Shown: one piece after another, positions 7,742-17,054 of the stretch | Layout of the letters: each line of letters opens with the position of its first letter | Numbering within the stretch: position 1 is the stretch's first letter | Assembly (NCBI GenBank): GCA_018712945.1 | Contig: DVFZ01000070.1 | Location: forward strand, 1 to 64,000 | DNA from: Candidatus Pullichristensenella stercorigallinarum | Lineage (GTDB): Bacteria; Bacillota; Clostridia; Christensenellales; Aristaeellaceae | Direction: 5' to 3' | Length of the DNA: 64,000 bases | Position numbers and translations under genes: made by a program | The notes under the pieces: generated by a model | Database searches by the model: none | What the model saw: the letters and a program-made list of their open reading frames with translations, nothing else | What the model was told of the DNA's origin: nothing

Positions 7742-9163
7742 TCAGGGCGCGGAGTTGATGGTGTCAGAAATGCGCTTTTCCATGGCCTCCATGCCGTAGC
7801 GGTCGATTTCGCCCTTGTCCTTGGGACCATGGGTGAGGCAGCCCGCGCCGCCGATACAGCCGCCTGTGCAGGCCATGCCTTCGATGAAGTTGAAGTCCTT
7901 GGCGCCATGGCTCGCCTTGAGCAGCGCCATGCGGCAAGCCTCGATGCCATCGCAGGGCAGGGCCTTGACGGTGAAATTGAGGTTCTGCTCATAAACGGCT
8001 TCGGCCACGGCATCGCTGACGCCGCCGCTGCGGGCAAAGATGCGGCCATAATAGGACGCGTTGTCAAGCACATCTTCTTCGAGCTTGGAGATATCGATCC
8101 CCAAGCCGTCGATGAGCGCTTGCAATTCCTCAAAGGTAAGCGCGCAATCGACATACTGCTTGACGCGCTCCTTCTGCACCTCAGCTTTCTTGGCCGTGCA
8201 GGGGCCGACAAAGATGATCTTGCACGTGGGGTCGGAATCCTTGATATACTTGGCAATCATCGCCATGGGCGAAAGGTTGGTGGAAATGTGCTCCTTGAGC
8301 TTGGGGAACTCGGTTTCCACATAATGCACAAACGCCGGGCAGCACGAACTGGTCAGGAAACCCTTTTCGGCAAGCTCCTGCGCCTCATGCCAAGCCACCA
8401 TATCCGCGCCCATGGCGGCCTCGACCACGCTGAAGAAGCCCATCTTCTTCATGGCGCTAATCACCTGGCCCACCTTGGCATAGCGGAACTGGCTGATAAT
8501 CGAGGGCGCGACCACGCCATAGACGCGCGGGCCGCCATGTTCGGTACTGTCGCGCAACATGCGAATGGCGTCAAGGATGAACGACTTGTCCACCGGCGCG
8601 CCAAAGGGGCACATGTACACGCACGCGCCGCAGGAGGTGCACTTTTCTTCGTCAATTTTGGCAATCTTACGCTCGTCCATGTGAATGGCCTTGACCTTGC
8701 AGGCCACCTCGCAGGGGCGCTTGCGGCTGACGATGGCGTTGTATGGGCACACAGAGGCGCAACGGCCGCACTCGACGCACTTGGCGGGGTCGATGTGCGC
8801 CTTGAGCGTGCGGTCAAAGCTGATGGCCCCGCGCGGGCAGGCAGCCTCACAGCGATGCGCCAGGCAGCCGCGGCACATATCCGTCACCTGATAGGTGCTC
8901 ACCGGGCACTCGTCGCAGGCGATGTCTATGATCTTGATGATGTTCGGATCGCCCTTTTCCCCGCCCATCGCCAGCTTCACGCGCTCGGCGGCGATGGCGC
9001 GCTCCTTGTAGACGCAGCAGCGCATGGTCGGCTCCGGGCCGGGGGCAATCGTCTTGGGAATATCCAGATATGCCTCCTGCAAATTGTCCTGATAGGCATG
9101 GCGCACGACCTCGCGCAGGACTTCATACTTGAGCTTCTGGACGTTGGTGTCGAATATCCGCAT
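7742..9163 (-). CDS. [FeFe]-hydrogenase, monomeric group B type
   Basis: 473 residues. Three ferredoxin-type clusters come first ('CDECPVSTYQVTDMCRGCLA' then 'CEAACP'; 'CVECGRCASVCP'; 'CTSCGACVYMCP'), then the H-cluster domain with its three binding motifs: L1 'TSSCCPAF', L2 'VGPCTAKKAE', L3 'GMACTGGCIGG'. All H-cluster cysteines are present, so it should interconvert protons and H2 using ferredoxin. The L1/L2 wording (PAF, GPC) fits group B rather than the classical group A enzyme. It is the last gene of a four-gene operon; GAGGGAGG precedes the ATG. The cytoplasmic location and lack of other subunits suggest a stand-alone ferredoxin hydrogenase. Confidence 0.88.
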   Translation of the reverse strand: MRIFDTNVQKLKYEVLREVVRHAYQDNLQEAYLDIPKTIAPGPEPTMRCCVYKERAIAAERVKLAMGGEKGDPNIIKIIDIACDECPVSTYQVTDMCRGCLAHRCEAACPRGAISFDRTLKAHIDPAKCVECGRCASVCPYNAIVSRKRPCEVACKVKAIHMDERKIAKIDEEKCTSCGACVYMCPFGAPVDKSFILDAIRMLRDSTEHGGPRVYGVVAPSIISQFRYAKVGQVISAMKKMGFFSVVEAAMGADMVAWHEAQELAEKGFLTSSCCPAFVHYVETEFPKLKEHISTNLSPMAMIAKYIKDSDPTCKIIFVGPCTAKKAEVQKERVKQYVDCALTFEELQALIDGLGIDISKLEEDVLDNASYYGRIFARSGGVSDAVAEAVYEQNLNFTVKALPCDGIEACRMALLKASHGAKDFNFIEGMACTGGCIGGAGCLTHGPKDKGEIDRYGMEAMEKRISDTINSAP

Positions 9164-9182
9164 AGCTTCCTCCCTCAGTGCT

Positions 9183-10355
9183 TTAGAAGTAACTTACCTT
9201 GATGCGCTTGCCCATCTTTTCCAGGCACTTGGCCAGGTTCTCAATGAGCTGTATCTTGATGCCGAAGGTAATCGGCAAATCCGGGTTCTGGTGGGCCGGA
9301 TTGATGGCCTTACCCACAAAGAAGTTGATATCCGTGGCTTTTTCAAACAGCTTTTGGGCGATCAGCGAAGCGCCGTCCTTTTTGCTGGTCCAGTCGGCCG
9401 CGGTATCCTTGCCGGCCAGGAAGTCCTCGCCCAGCTTGAGCACCTTGGAAATCGTCACCACGCCCTCGGTGACCAGATCCACGCCCTGCAATTTGGAAAT
9501 GGGCGGCACCTCGGGGTCGAAGTAGTCCAGCGTGGGAATGAGCGGCTTGCCCAGATAGCGCGAGGCAATGTTCGAAGTCGTGCCGCCGCAGACGATCTTT
9601 TCGCCCTCCTTGGCAAAGAACAGGTTCATCATTTTGATGTCGTTCTTGGGATCAGCGGGCGGGCCGATGACCAGATTAACGCTCTGGCGGGCGCGCACGC
9701 GCACCACAGCCACGGTGGTATCGTCGCCCGGCTCGCCCTCGTAGAGGCGGTTGCACTCATCGACGATGTTGGCGGCAATGTACTTTGCCGAGTTATCCGG
9801 GTGGTAGTTGGCCTCGGCAAAGTCGATGATGTTGTCCCGCTGCCAGCCGTAGTTGAATTCTTTTCCAACGCCGGCGAAGGGCGCGCCGTCCGACATGGCG
9901 ATGATGACGTCGTTTTCCATCACCTCGAAGCGGCTTTCGTGAATCTGCTTGCCGCCCACCTCGCGGGTGGACACGGGGTAGTTGTAGCGCGTGCCATTGC
10001 GCAAAACGATCACGGCGGGGTTGTCGAACTGAATCAGCTCCGCAACGCGGTTTTCCACGATGCGAATCACCGTGAAGGTGGAATAAGCCACGCCGCGCAC
10101 CTTACACACCGGCAGGGTGCTGGCGATGGTATCAATGCATTCCTCAATGGGCATGCCGCCGGCCAGCATCGTGGAGATGATCTTGGACGTCAGCGTGGAA
10201 AGTATATTGGCCTTCACGCCGCTGCCCAGGCCATCGGCCAACACGAGGATGCTCTCGTTTTCCTTGTCGACGATCTCCACGCGGTCGCCGCAGAGCTGCT
10301 CGCCGACATGGTTGAGCGAGATATAGCCGGTTTCCGTGCAGAGATTATACGTCAT
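9183..10355 (-). CDS. SpoIIE-family protein serine phosphatase
   Basis: 390 residues. The first 230 form a PP2C/SpoIIE-like phosphatase domain: 'CGDRVEIV' and 'ILVLADGLGSGVKAN' carry the metal-binding aspartates, 'AMSDGAPFAG' and 'GDDTTVAVVRV' the later ones. The remaining 150 residues have no domain I recognise. The start codon overlaps the end of the sensory hydrogenase gene by 11 bases, so both are translationally coupled. In other Clostridia PAS-containing [FeFe]-hydrogenases sit beside such phosphatases, which fits a redox or H2 signal being turned into protein dephosphorylation. The target (for example an anti-sigma antagonist) is not visible in this window. Confidence 0.85.
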   Translation of the reverse strand: MTYNLCTETGYISLNHVGEQLCGDRVEIVDKENESILVLADGLGSGVKANILSTLTSKIISTMLAGGMPIEECIDTIASTLPVCKVRGVAYSTFTVIRIVENRVAELIQFDNPAVIVLRNGTRYNYPVSTREVGGKQIHESRFEVMENDVIIAMSDGAPFAGVGKEFNYGWQRDNIIDFAEANYHPDNSAKYIAANIVDECNRLYEGEPGDDTTVAVVRVRARQSVNLVIGPPADPKNDIKMMNLFFAKEGEKIVCGGTTSNIASRYLGKPLIPTLDYFDPEVPPISKLQGVDLVTEGVVTISKVLKLGEDFLAGKDTAADWTSKKDGASLIAQKLFEKATDINFFVGKAINPAHQNPDLPITFGIKIQLIENLAKCLEKMGKRIKVSYF

Positions 10356-12015
10356 GGCTCATCGCGTCCTTTAATTTGGTCAGGGCGACCTTGGTTTCGG
10401 CGGTGGTCTCGCCCAGCAGCGAGGCAATCTCCTGCACCACGCGCATCTGCTTTTCGATTACCTGGTCGGTCAATTCCACAGTGCTCTTTTTCAGCTCGCT
10501 TTGCTGCTTGCGCTCCTCCTCGCGGTCGGTGACGTCGCGCATGATGCTGATGAGGATCTTATACTGGCGGTCGTAAATGACCGTTTCATCCACAAACAGC
10601 TTGTATTCAGGCACATAATGGCACTTGCCGCTGAAACCATGGCCTTCGAGCACGGCTTTGAGGTAGTTGGAGGGATCGAGCAGCCGCACCACCGGCGCGC
10701 CGACGATGTCGCCCGCGCAGGAGAGCTTGAACAGCCGCACCGCCGCCTGGTTGATCTGCTTGACAACCAGATCTTCATCCATAACCAGGATGGCGTTGGG
10801 CGTATTCTGAATGATCTTGTCGGAGAAGGACTCGGCCTTTTCCTTGAGGTAGGGCAGGCACATCTCGATTTCAGCCTTGCCCTGACACACGGCGATGGCC
10901 TTGTCGTAGCAGGTGGGATAACCGCAGCAGCCGCAGTTGAACATCTTGTCCGGCGTGGTCTTGCCCATGCGGTTGAGCACCTGCTGGATGGCTTCGTTGC
11001 CGGGCATGACGCGCTTGAGGCCGCCGGGGGCGTAGCGCGTGCTCAGGTCGTTGGGCGCTTCCACCTCGAACAGGCCGTCGCCGGCATAGTTCTCCACTTT
11101 TGCCGCGCCGAGCATGCGCTTTTTCTTGTGCTCGCGCATGACCGGGCCGTTGATGCAGCTGCCCTCGCAGGCAGACATTTCAATAAAGACATGTTCAGAG
11201 GCATCCTCGCGCAGTTCTTCCAGCACGTTGCGGATATTGAGCATGCCATCCACGGCGATGCGCGTGCATTCGATTTCCTTATCCAGCGTGCTCAAAATGC
11301 CGCCGGTGGTGGGATAACGCCGCGACGCGGGCTTTTTATCCGCCTCGTGGGGATGGCGCACCGGGGCCACGCCCTCCTCGGCCATCCACGCCGTCAGCTC
11401 CTCAAACGTAAGGCAGGCATCCACACAGGTGGACTCGTCCGCCTCGCGCTTTTTGGCGATGCAGGGGCCAATGAATACGGTGAAAGCGTCTTTGTCGCGC
11501 TTTTTGAGCACGTCGCAATGGGCGATCATCGGCGTTTTCACCGGCAAAAGATGGGGGAGCAGGTCGGGATAGTATTTCTGAATCAGCGAGTTGACCGCCG
11601 GGCAACAGCTGGAGATCATCACGCCCGTATCCTTGCGCATGAACGGCTCGTAGGCCCGGGAGACCAGCTCCGCGCCCACGGCGGTTTCCTCAGCGTCGGC
11701 AAAGCCGAGTTTTTTGAGGGTATCGCGCATGTCTTCGATGGTATCGACTTCCATCGCCACCGGGAACGACGGCGCCACGCTGGCCACCACGCGCCTGCCC
11801 GCGCGGATGGCGTCGCGCACGGTGGGCACGTCTTCGCGGATGCGCTTGGCGTTCTGCGGGCAGGTGACATAGCAGTTGCCGCACAGCACGCACTCGTCAG
11901 CGATGATGTTGGCCTGGCTGTTTGCAAAGCCGATGGCCTTCACCGGGCAGGCGCGAATGCAGGCGTAGCAGTCCTTGCAACGCGCCTCGTTGAGTTTGAG
12001 GTATTCGTTGTTCAT
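10345..12015 (-). CDS. sensory-type [FeFe]-hydrogenase with PAS domain (group C-like)
   Basis: 556 residues in four parts: two ferredoxin clusters at the N-terminus ('CKDCYACIRACP', 'CVLCGNCYVTCP'); an H-cluster domain with 'ISSCCPAV', 'IGPCIAKKREA' and 'MSACEGSCINGP'; a further Fe-S motif 'CGCCGYPTCYDKAIAVCQGK' (about residues 360-385); and a C-terminal PAS domain ('IIQNTPNAILVMDEDLVVKQ' onward) with a coiled tail. This matches the putative H2- or redox-sensing group C hydrogenases. The L3 loop (ACEGSC rather than AC.GGC) also departs from catalytic enzymes. Start at 12015 follows AAAGGCGG and gives a clean ferredoxin N-terminus; the frame is open 13 codons further. The adjacent phosphatase is the probable output partner. 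Confidence 0.88.
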   Translation of the reverse strand: MNNEYLKLNEARCKDCYACIRACPVKAIGFANSQANIIADECVLCGNCYVTCPQNAKRIREDVPTVRDAIRAGRRVVASVAPSFPVAMEVDTIEDMRDTLKKLGFADAEETAVGAELVSRAYEPFMRKDTGVMISSCCPAVNSLIQKYYPDLLPHLLPVKTPMIAHCDVLKKRDKDAFTVFIGPCIAKKREADESTCVDACLTFEELTAWMAEEGVAPVRHPHEADKKPASRRYPTTGGILSTLDKEIECTRIAVDGMLNIRNVLEELREDASEHVFIEMSACEGSCINGPVMREHKKKRMLGAAKVENYAGDGLFEVEAPNDLSTRYAPGGLKRVMPGNEAIQQVLNRMGKTTPDKMFNCGCCGYPTCYDKAIAVCQGKAEIEMCLPYLKEKAESFSDKIIQNTPNAILVMDEDLVVKQINQAAVRLFKLSCAGDIVGAPVVRLLDPSNYLKAVLEGHGFSGKCHYVPEYKLFVDETVIYDRQYKILISIMRDVTDREEERKQQSELKKSTVELTDQVIEKQMRVVQEIASLLGETTAETKVALTKLKDAMSHDV

Positions 12016-12054
12016 GAAGGATAACCGCCTTTCGGTGGATGGAATCTGCGGCAA

Positions 12055-12261
12055 CGCCGCGCCAGCCGCCTACGCGATGGCGATCAGGCGCTCGGCGCAG
12101 GGATGCTCAAAGCGGGCGGCCTGACGCGATAGAGGCGTCCTTTCCCACAAGGGACGGGAAAAAACGCGCCGCGTCATGGCTGAAAACCGGCGCCCGCATG
12201 AAGGAACCGGCGGGGCTGCCGCGCAAGGGCCCGCGGCAATCATCCGCCCTAAGCTCCTTGA
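12055..12261. other. 207-bp gap inside the hydrogenase operon
   Basis: No open frame with a ribosome binding site. Related operons often carry an ATP-binding anti-sigma-like kinase at this place; none is detectable here, so it may have been lost. Contains TTTCCC/GGGAAA type short inverted repeats only. Confidence 0.35.
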
Positions 12262-12501
12262 TTAAACCTTGGCAAGAACTTCTTTCTCGAAGAACGTCTG
12301 CACGTCCTCGGGCTTGAGGGAGAATTTCTGGTCGTCCACCGTCAGGCAAACGCCGTTCTGGCAATCGCCCATGCAGAAGCGGCCGCCCATCTCCACCTTA
12401 TCCTCGAGGCCATGTTCCTTGACCAGCGCCTGCAGGCCCTCAACGATTTGGCGTGAACCCTTGAGATGGCAGGAGCTACCGATACAAATCGTGATTTTCA
12501 T
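12262..12501 (-). CDS. small thioredoxin-fold [2Fe-2S] ferredoxin (NuoE-like)
   Basis: 79 residues. The four cluster ligands C6, C11, C43 and C47 ('CIGSSC' and 'CMGDC') are spaced as in the NuoE/HydA-C thioredoxin-like ferredoxin domain, and the size is the bare domain without the helical extension of NuoE. It should pass single electrons to or from the hydrogenases encoded downstream. It is the first gene of the operon, starts with AGGAGG six bases upstream and has its own promoter. Confidence 0.85.
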   Translation of the reverse strand: MKITICIGSSCHLKGSRQIVEGLQALVKEHGLEDKVEMGGRFCMGDCQNGVCLTVDDQKFSLKPEDVQTFFEKEVLAKV

Positions 12502-12566
12502 GTGTTTTCCTCCTAATATCCTTTCGACCCCGAAGGGCCGGAATTCCCCACTCTTTTTACACCGTA

Positions 12567-12596
12567 ATTATAACACATAAACACTATAAACCGCAA
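12567..12596 (-). promoter_or_regulatory. promoter of the hydrogenase operon
   Basis: Reading the minus strand: TTGCGG, 18-base spacer, TATAAT. The start of transcription would be about 55-60 bases upstream of the first gene; a small CCGGCCC-TTCG-GGG hairpin lies in the leader. Confidence 0.55.
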
Positions 12597-12732
12597 GATA
12601 AATTGCAACATGTGGCTATACGGGAAATGATATGGAATTTAATGATTGCGCCGCCCTGCCGCGTGAATCACTCTTTCCCCAGGCCAGGAAAAGCAAGCGT
12701 TTTGCAGCGACATGACCAAGGCGCGACACAGA

Positions 12733-12975
12733 CCCCGTTTCGCAGGAAACGGGGTCAGGATGTTGACAAAGTCAACAGACTGCCAGAGGGATGCAAAAGC
12801 CTGCAAGACAGGGAAGCAAACTTGCAGGCAAGGGAGCGGGCGTAAGCGACCGCAGCCCGCGCATGCGGTTGACGCCGGAAGCAAAAATTGCCTCTGACTT
12901 CTCTCTTATCAGAGCGATTTTTGCGTTTGCGAGCCTTGTCAGCGCTCTGCGCCCCCGTTTCACAGGAAACGGGGG
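12733..12975. repeat. repeat family A, well-preserved copy with duplicated flanking hairpins
   Basis: Core 12758-12950: GTTGACAAAGTCAAC palindrome (12762-12776), stem GCCTGCAAG/CTTGCAGGC (about 12799-12827), stem GCAAAAATTGCCTCTGA/TCAGAGCGATTTTTGC, right end GTCAGCGCTCTG. On its left is the hairpin CCCCGTTTCGCAGGAAACGGGG (12733-12754) and on its right almost the same hairpin with CACAGG loop (12952-12975). It lies directly 3' of glgA. The rest of the 12600-12992 interval holds nothing else recognisable. Confidence 0.75.
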
Positions 12976-12992
12976 CCGACAAGTACCGCCGG

Positions 12993-14708
12993 TCAGCCTT
13001 CCGGCTCGCTCTTTTTGGCCCGGGTGCGGCGGGCGGGCTTGTCCTCTGCTTCGCTCTCGGCCTTGGGCTTGGCCGCGCGGCGGCGGGTGGGCTTTTTCTC
13101 CGCATCTTCTGCCGGGGCATCCTCGGCTTTGGCTGCTTTTTTGCGGGCGGCGGGTTTCTTTTCCGCTGCTTCTTCCGTCTTGGCAGCCTTTTTGCGGGCG
13201 GTGGGCTTTTTCCCGGCGCCTTCATCGGCCTTGGGCTTGGCGGCCTTTTTGCGGGCGGGCTTGTCCGGCTTGGGCGCAGTCAGCTCCTCGTAAAGCGCCA
13301 GATACTTCTTCGCGGACTCATCCCAGCCGTAGCTGCCCTGCATGGCGCGGCGGGCCAGCATGTTCCACACATCCTTCTTTTCGTGGTAAATGTTCACCGC
13401 GCGCTCGATGACGTGCAGCATGTCGTGGGCGTTGTAGTTGAGGAAGGTAAAGCCGTTGCCCTCGTCGGTGTATTCGTTGTAGGAAAGCACCGTATCGCGC
13501 AGGCCGCCGGTTTCGCGCACGATGGGCAGCGCGCCATAGCGCAGGGAAATGAGCTGGGAAAGGCCGCAGGGCTCGAACATGGAAGGCATGAGGTACAGAT
13601 CCGCGCCCGCGTAGATGCGGTGGGACAGCTCGGGGTTCATCTGGAAGGTGGCGGAAAGCTGGCCCGCGTACTTCCACTGCGCCCAGTTGAACAAATCCTC
13701 ATACTTGCTCTCGCCCATGCCCAGCACCACCATCTGCGCGCCGGTGGACATGATTTCGGCCAGCACGCGCTCGACCAGATCCAGTCCCTTCTGGGAATTG
13801 AGGCGGGTGACCATGGCGATGATGGGGGCGTCGGGGTTTTCATGCAGGCCGAGCTGGCGCTGCAGGGCGATCTTGTCGCCGGCCTTCTTCTCGTAGGTAT
13901 CGGCGGTATAATTGACGGCGATGGCCGGGTCGGTTTCAGGATTGTATTCGTCGGTGTCGATGCCGTTTAAGATGCCCGTAAGGGAACCGGCGCGGGCGCG
14001 GAGCAGGCCGTCGAGGCGCTCGCCGTAATAGGCTGTCTGAATTTCCTGGGCATAGGTGGGGCTGACGGTGGTGATGTGGTCGGCAAAAACGATGCCGCCC
14101 TTGATGAACGAACACATCCCGTAAAACTCCAGGCTGTCAGCGGTGTAAGCCAGCTCGCCCAGGGAAACCATTTCCTCGATATCGTCGATCTGGAACAGGC
14201 CCTGATACTTGAGATTGTGGATGGTAAAGACGGTCTTGACGTTTTTGTACAGCTCGAGCTTGCGGTACTGTATATCGAGCATGGGCGGGATCAGGCCGGT
14301 CTGCCAGTCGTGGCAGTGCAGCACATCCGGCACAAAGTCAATCAGCGGCAGGCTTTCGAGCACCGCACGGCAGAAATAGGCGAACCGCTCGCCCTCGTCC
14401 GCGCCATAGCCATAGATATAGTTGCGGCCGAAATACTGCTCGTTGTCGATGAAGTAGAAGGTAATCCCGTCGTAGACGAGCTTTTCAACGCCCACGTACT
14501 GCCTGCGCCAGCCGAGGTTGACGTAGAAAAACAGCACATGTTCCATCTGCTCGCGCCATTTGGGTTCGATGGCGGAGTACATGGGCAGCATCACGCGCAC
14601 GTCTACCCCCTGATCGCGCAGGCGCTTGGGCAGCGCGCCCACCACGTCCGCCAGACCGCCGGTCTTGACAAACGGTACGCATTCGCTCGCGGCAAACAAA
14701 ACCTTCAT
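12993..14708 (-). CDS. glgA: glycogen synthase with histone-H1-like tail
   Basis: 571 residues. Residues 1 to about 478 are a complete bacterial GT5 glycogen synthase: ADP-glucose motif 'KTGGLADVVGALPKRLRDQG', 'HCHDWQTGLIPPML', and the C-terminal 'MPSMFEPCGLSQLISLRYGA' donor-site block. It transfers glucose from ADP-glucose to the growing alpha-1,4 glucan. The last ~92 residues are a low-complexity tail of repeated 'ARKKAAK', 'KPTARKKAAK' units rich in Lys, Ala, Pro and Glu, absent from ordinary GlgA (about 480 residues). AAAGGGGG precedes the ATG. It is the last gene of glgC-glgD-glgA, 13 bases after glgD. Confidence 0.93.
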   Translation of the reverse strand: MKVLFAASECVPFVKTGGLADVVGALPKRLRDQGVDVRVMLPMYSAIEPKWREQMEHVLFFYVNLGWRRQYVGVEKLVYDGITFYFIDNEQYFGRNYIYGYGADEGERFAYFCRAVLESLPLIDFVPDVLHCHDWQTGLIPPMLDIQYRKLELYKNVKTVFTIHNLKYQGLFQIDDIEEMVSLGELAYTADSLEFYGMCSFIKGGIVFADHITTVSPTYAQEIQTAYYGERLDGLLRARAGSLTGILNGIDTDEYNPETDPAIAVNYTADTYEKKAGDKIALQRQLGLHENPDAPIIAMVTRLNSQKGLDLVERVLAEIMSTGAQMVVLGMGESKYEDLFNWAQWKYAGQLSATFQMNPELSHRIYAGADLYLMPSMFEPCGLSQLISLRYGALPIVRETGGLRDTVLSYNEYTDEGNGFTFLNYNAHDMLHVIERAVNIYHEKKDVWNMLARRAMQGSYGWDESAKKYLALYEELTAPKPDKPARKKAAKPKADEGAGKKPTARKKAAKTEEAAEKKPAARKKAAKAEDAPAEDAEKKPTRRRAAKPKAESEAEDKPARRTRAKKSEPEG

Positions 14709-14721
14709 TGGGAAACCCCCT

Positions 14722-15855
14722 TTACAGAGTGACGTTCTTTCCGATGACGATCGGATATTGCACCTGGCCGATGAGCCGGCCGTGAGCGCGAATGGTGACA
14801 TTCTTGTCGAGGATCACGTTTTCAAGCTCCACGGCGTCCTCCACCATGCTGTCCTGCATGATGATGGCGTTTTTCACCGAGGCATTGCGCCCGATATGCA
14901 CGCCGCGGAAAAGCACGCAGTTTTCCACGCTGCCCTCAATCACGCAGCCGTCGGCCACCAGCGAGTTTTTGACGCTGTTGCCGGCGCGGTAGACGGCGGG
15001 CACGTCGTCGCGGGTCTTGGTATAGACCGGGTTGGCCTTGAAAAGCTCGCGGCGCACGTTGTAATCGAGCAGATCCATATTGCAGCGGAAGTAGCTCTTG
15101 ATAGTTTCAATGCGGCGGTAGTACCCCTCAAACTCGTAGCCGTACACCTTGAGCGAGCCGGACTTGATGGCGGGCTGCAAAAGCTCGCGGTTGATATCGT
15201 GCGAGCCATGGGCGGCGGCGCCGTCCACCAGGTGCATCAGCAGCGTACGCTTGACCAGCAACACGTTCATATACATGGTATCGTAGCTGGCGGCGTTGGG
15301 ATTGACCTCCATATCGCTGATGCGGCCATCTTCTTCCACATGCAAAAAGGCGTGGGTATGCTTGCCGTCGGAGCCCAATTCCATATTGCGGCGCACCTTG
15401 GTATACAGCAGGGTGATGTCCGCGTCGGTTTCCTCGTGCTGGCGAATCATCGGTTCAAAGTTCATATTGAACACCATGTTGCTGTTGGTGAGGATGGCCA
15501 GCTTCTGCGTGGAACGGCGCAGATAATCAAAATTCGCCCGCAGCGCGTCCAGCACGCCCAGGTATTCGCCGCCGTTTTCCTGGGTGACAAACGGGGGCAG
15601 CAGGAACAGGCCGTTGTTGCGGGTATGCAAATCCCACTCCTTGCCCGCGCCGAGGTGATCCATCAGCGAGCGGTAGTTGCGCTGCATGATGACGCCCACG
15701 TTGCGCACGCCGGAGTTGACCATGCTGGAAAGGATGAAATCCACCACGCGGTAGCGGCCCGCGAGCGGCAGCGCCGCGACGGAGCGCTGGTTGGTCAGCT
15801 CGCGCAGGGAAAGGTCGTCCTTGTTGGTGTAAATGATGCCCATGACATTTTTCAT
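14722..15855 (-). CDS. glgD: glucose-1-phosphate adenylyltransferase, GlgD subunit
   Basis: 377 residues. It resembles GlgC ('[20 protein letters not shown]' and C-terminal left-handed beta-helix repeats) but its N-terminus '[20 protein letters not shown]' lacks the GGxGxRL pyrophosphorylase loop, the hallmark of the Bacillota GlgD subunit that modulates GlgC in a GlgCD heterotetramer. ATG overlaps the glgC stop by four bases (ATGA), so the two subunits are made in a coupled manner. Confidence 0.92.
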   Translation of the reverse strand: MKNVMGIIYTNKDDLSLRELTNQRSVAALPLAGRYRVVDFILSSMVNSGVRNVGVIMQRNYRSLMDHLGAGKEWDLHTRNNGLFLLPPFVTQENGGEYLGVLDALRANFDYLRRSTQKLAILTNSNMVFNMNFEPMIRQHEETDADITLLYTKVRRNMELGSDGKHTHAFLHVEEDGRISDMEVNPNAASYDTMYMNVLLVKRTLLMHLVDGAAAHGSHDINRELLQPAIKSGSLKVYGYEFEGYYRRIETIKSYFRCNMDLLDYNVRRELFKANPVYTKTRDDVPAVYRAGNSVKNSLVADGCVIEGSVENCVLFRGVHIGRNASVKNAIIMQDSMVEDAVELENVILDKNVTIRAHGRLIGQVQYPIVIGKNVTL

Positions 15856-17054
15856 TTCGCGTCCGCCTCCCTCTTGGCAACTGCCTGCGCGTCCACCTGT
15901 TCGCCCGCGGCCACGGTAAAGCCCTCGGGCAGAGTGGTATCCTGGCCGACCAGGGCGATATCGCCGTCGGCCTCGCCGATGACACAGTTTTCACCAATCA
16001 CGCAGTTCTCCGCCACAATGGCGCGCCGGATGACCGCGCCGGAGCCGATGCGCGCATAGGGCATGATGACGCTGTCTTCCACCACGGCGTCTTTGGCGAT
16101 TTCCACGCCGTAGAACAGCACGCTGTTTTTCACCGTGCCGTCCACCTCGCAGCCCTCGGCGATCATGCTGCCCTCCACACAGGCATCGTCGCCGATGAAG
16201 TGCGGCGGCAGCACCGGGCTGCGCGCGTACACGGGCCAGCGGCTGTCGCTCAAATTGAACTCCGGCGGGATCTTGAGCAAATCCATATTCGCTTCCCAAA
16301 GACTGGCGATGGTACCCACGTCCTTCCAGTATCCCTGGAAAGCGTATGCCTTGAGATGGCGCTTGTCCTCCAACATGGCGGGGATGATGTTTTTGCCGAA
16401 GTCGTTTTTGGAGGCGGCGTTGGCGGCGTCCTTGCTCAGGTATTGCTTGAGCACCGACCAGGTGAATATGTATACGCCCATGCTGGCCAGGTTGCTCTTG
16501 GGGTTTTTCGGCTTTTCCTCGAATTCGACGATGCTGTTTTCCTCGTCCACGTTCATAATGCCGAACGAGGGGGCCACCTCCCAGGGCACAGGGCGCACGG
16601 CGATGGTGATATCGGCCTGTGAATCTATATGCGAGGCGAGCATCTTGTTGTAATCCATCTTGTAGATATGGTCGCCGGAGAGGATGAGCACATAATCCGG
16701 GTCATACTGCTCGATAAAGCTGACGTTCTGGTAAATGGCGTTGGCCGTGCCGCGGTACCATTCGCCGCTCTTGGCCTTCATATACGGCGGCAACACAAAC
16801 ACGCCGCCGTCGAGCAAGTCCAATCCCCACGGCTGGCCGGAGCCGATATAGCGGTTCAGCTCCAAAGGCTGATACTGCGTGAGCACGCCCACCACGTCAA
16901 TGCCGGAATTCGCGCAGTTGGAAAGGGGAAAGTCGATGATTCTGTATTTGCCACCGAAGGGAACCGCCGGTTTGGCGACCACCTTGGTGAGCAATCCCAG
17001 CCTGCTTCCCTGTCCGCCAGCGAGCAACATGGCGATGCACCGTTTCTTTCTCAT
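15852..17054 (-). CDS. glgC: glucose-1-phosphate adenylyltransferase, catalytic subunit
   Basis: 400 residues. '[15 protein letters not shown]' is the catalytic nucleotide loop, '[20 protein letters not shown]' the following conserved segment, and '[13 protein letters not shown]' the metal/sugar-phosphate site; the C-terminus forms hexapeptide repeats. It makes ADP-glucose, the committed step of glycogen synthesis. The ATG at 17054 has an AGGG nine bases upstream; an ATG three codons earlier (17063) with AAAGG is about equally good. A TATAAT at 17121-17126 on the minus strand is a likely -10, but I see no convincing -35. Confidence 0.93.
   Translation of the reverse strand: MRKKRCIAMLLAGGQGSRLGLLTKVVAKPAVPFGGKYRIIDFPLSNCANSGIDVVGVLTQYQPLELNRYIGSGQPWGLDLLDGGVFVLPPYMKAKSGEWYRGTANAIYQNVSFIEQYDPDYVLILSGDHIYKMDYNKMLASHIDSQADITIAVRPVPWEVAPSFGIMNVDEENSIVEFEEKPKNPKSNLASMGVYIFTWSVLKQYLSKDAANAASKNDFGKNIIPAMLEDKRHLKAYAFQGYWKDVGTIASLWEANMDLLKIPPEFNLSDSRWPVYARSPVLPPHFIGDDACVEGSMIAEGCEVDGTVKNSVLFYGVEIAKDAVVEDSVIMPYARIGSGAVIRRAIVAENCVIGENCVIGEADGDIALVGQDTTLPEGFTVAAGEQVDAQAVAKREADAK

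Noticed and set aside
7141-7758. 205-codon plus-strand frame in the 7 kb non-coding stretch
   Set aside because: No ribosome binding site, Arg/Gly/Cys-rich shadow composition, crosses repeats and the hydrogenase terminator.
7688-9202. 504-codon plus-strand open frame opposite the [FeFe]-hydrogenase
   Set aside because: It is the antisense shadow of a clearly recognised hydrogenase; composition is His/Ala/Gly-rich with no motif and no ribosome binding site.
12262-12501. NuoE subunit of a respiratory or multimeric bifurcating complex
   Set aside because: Only the 79-residue ferredoxin domain is present and no NuoF/NuoG-like gene is nearby.
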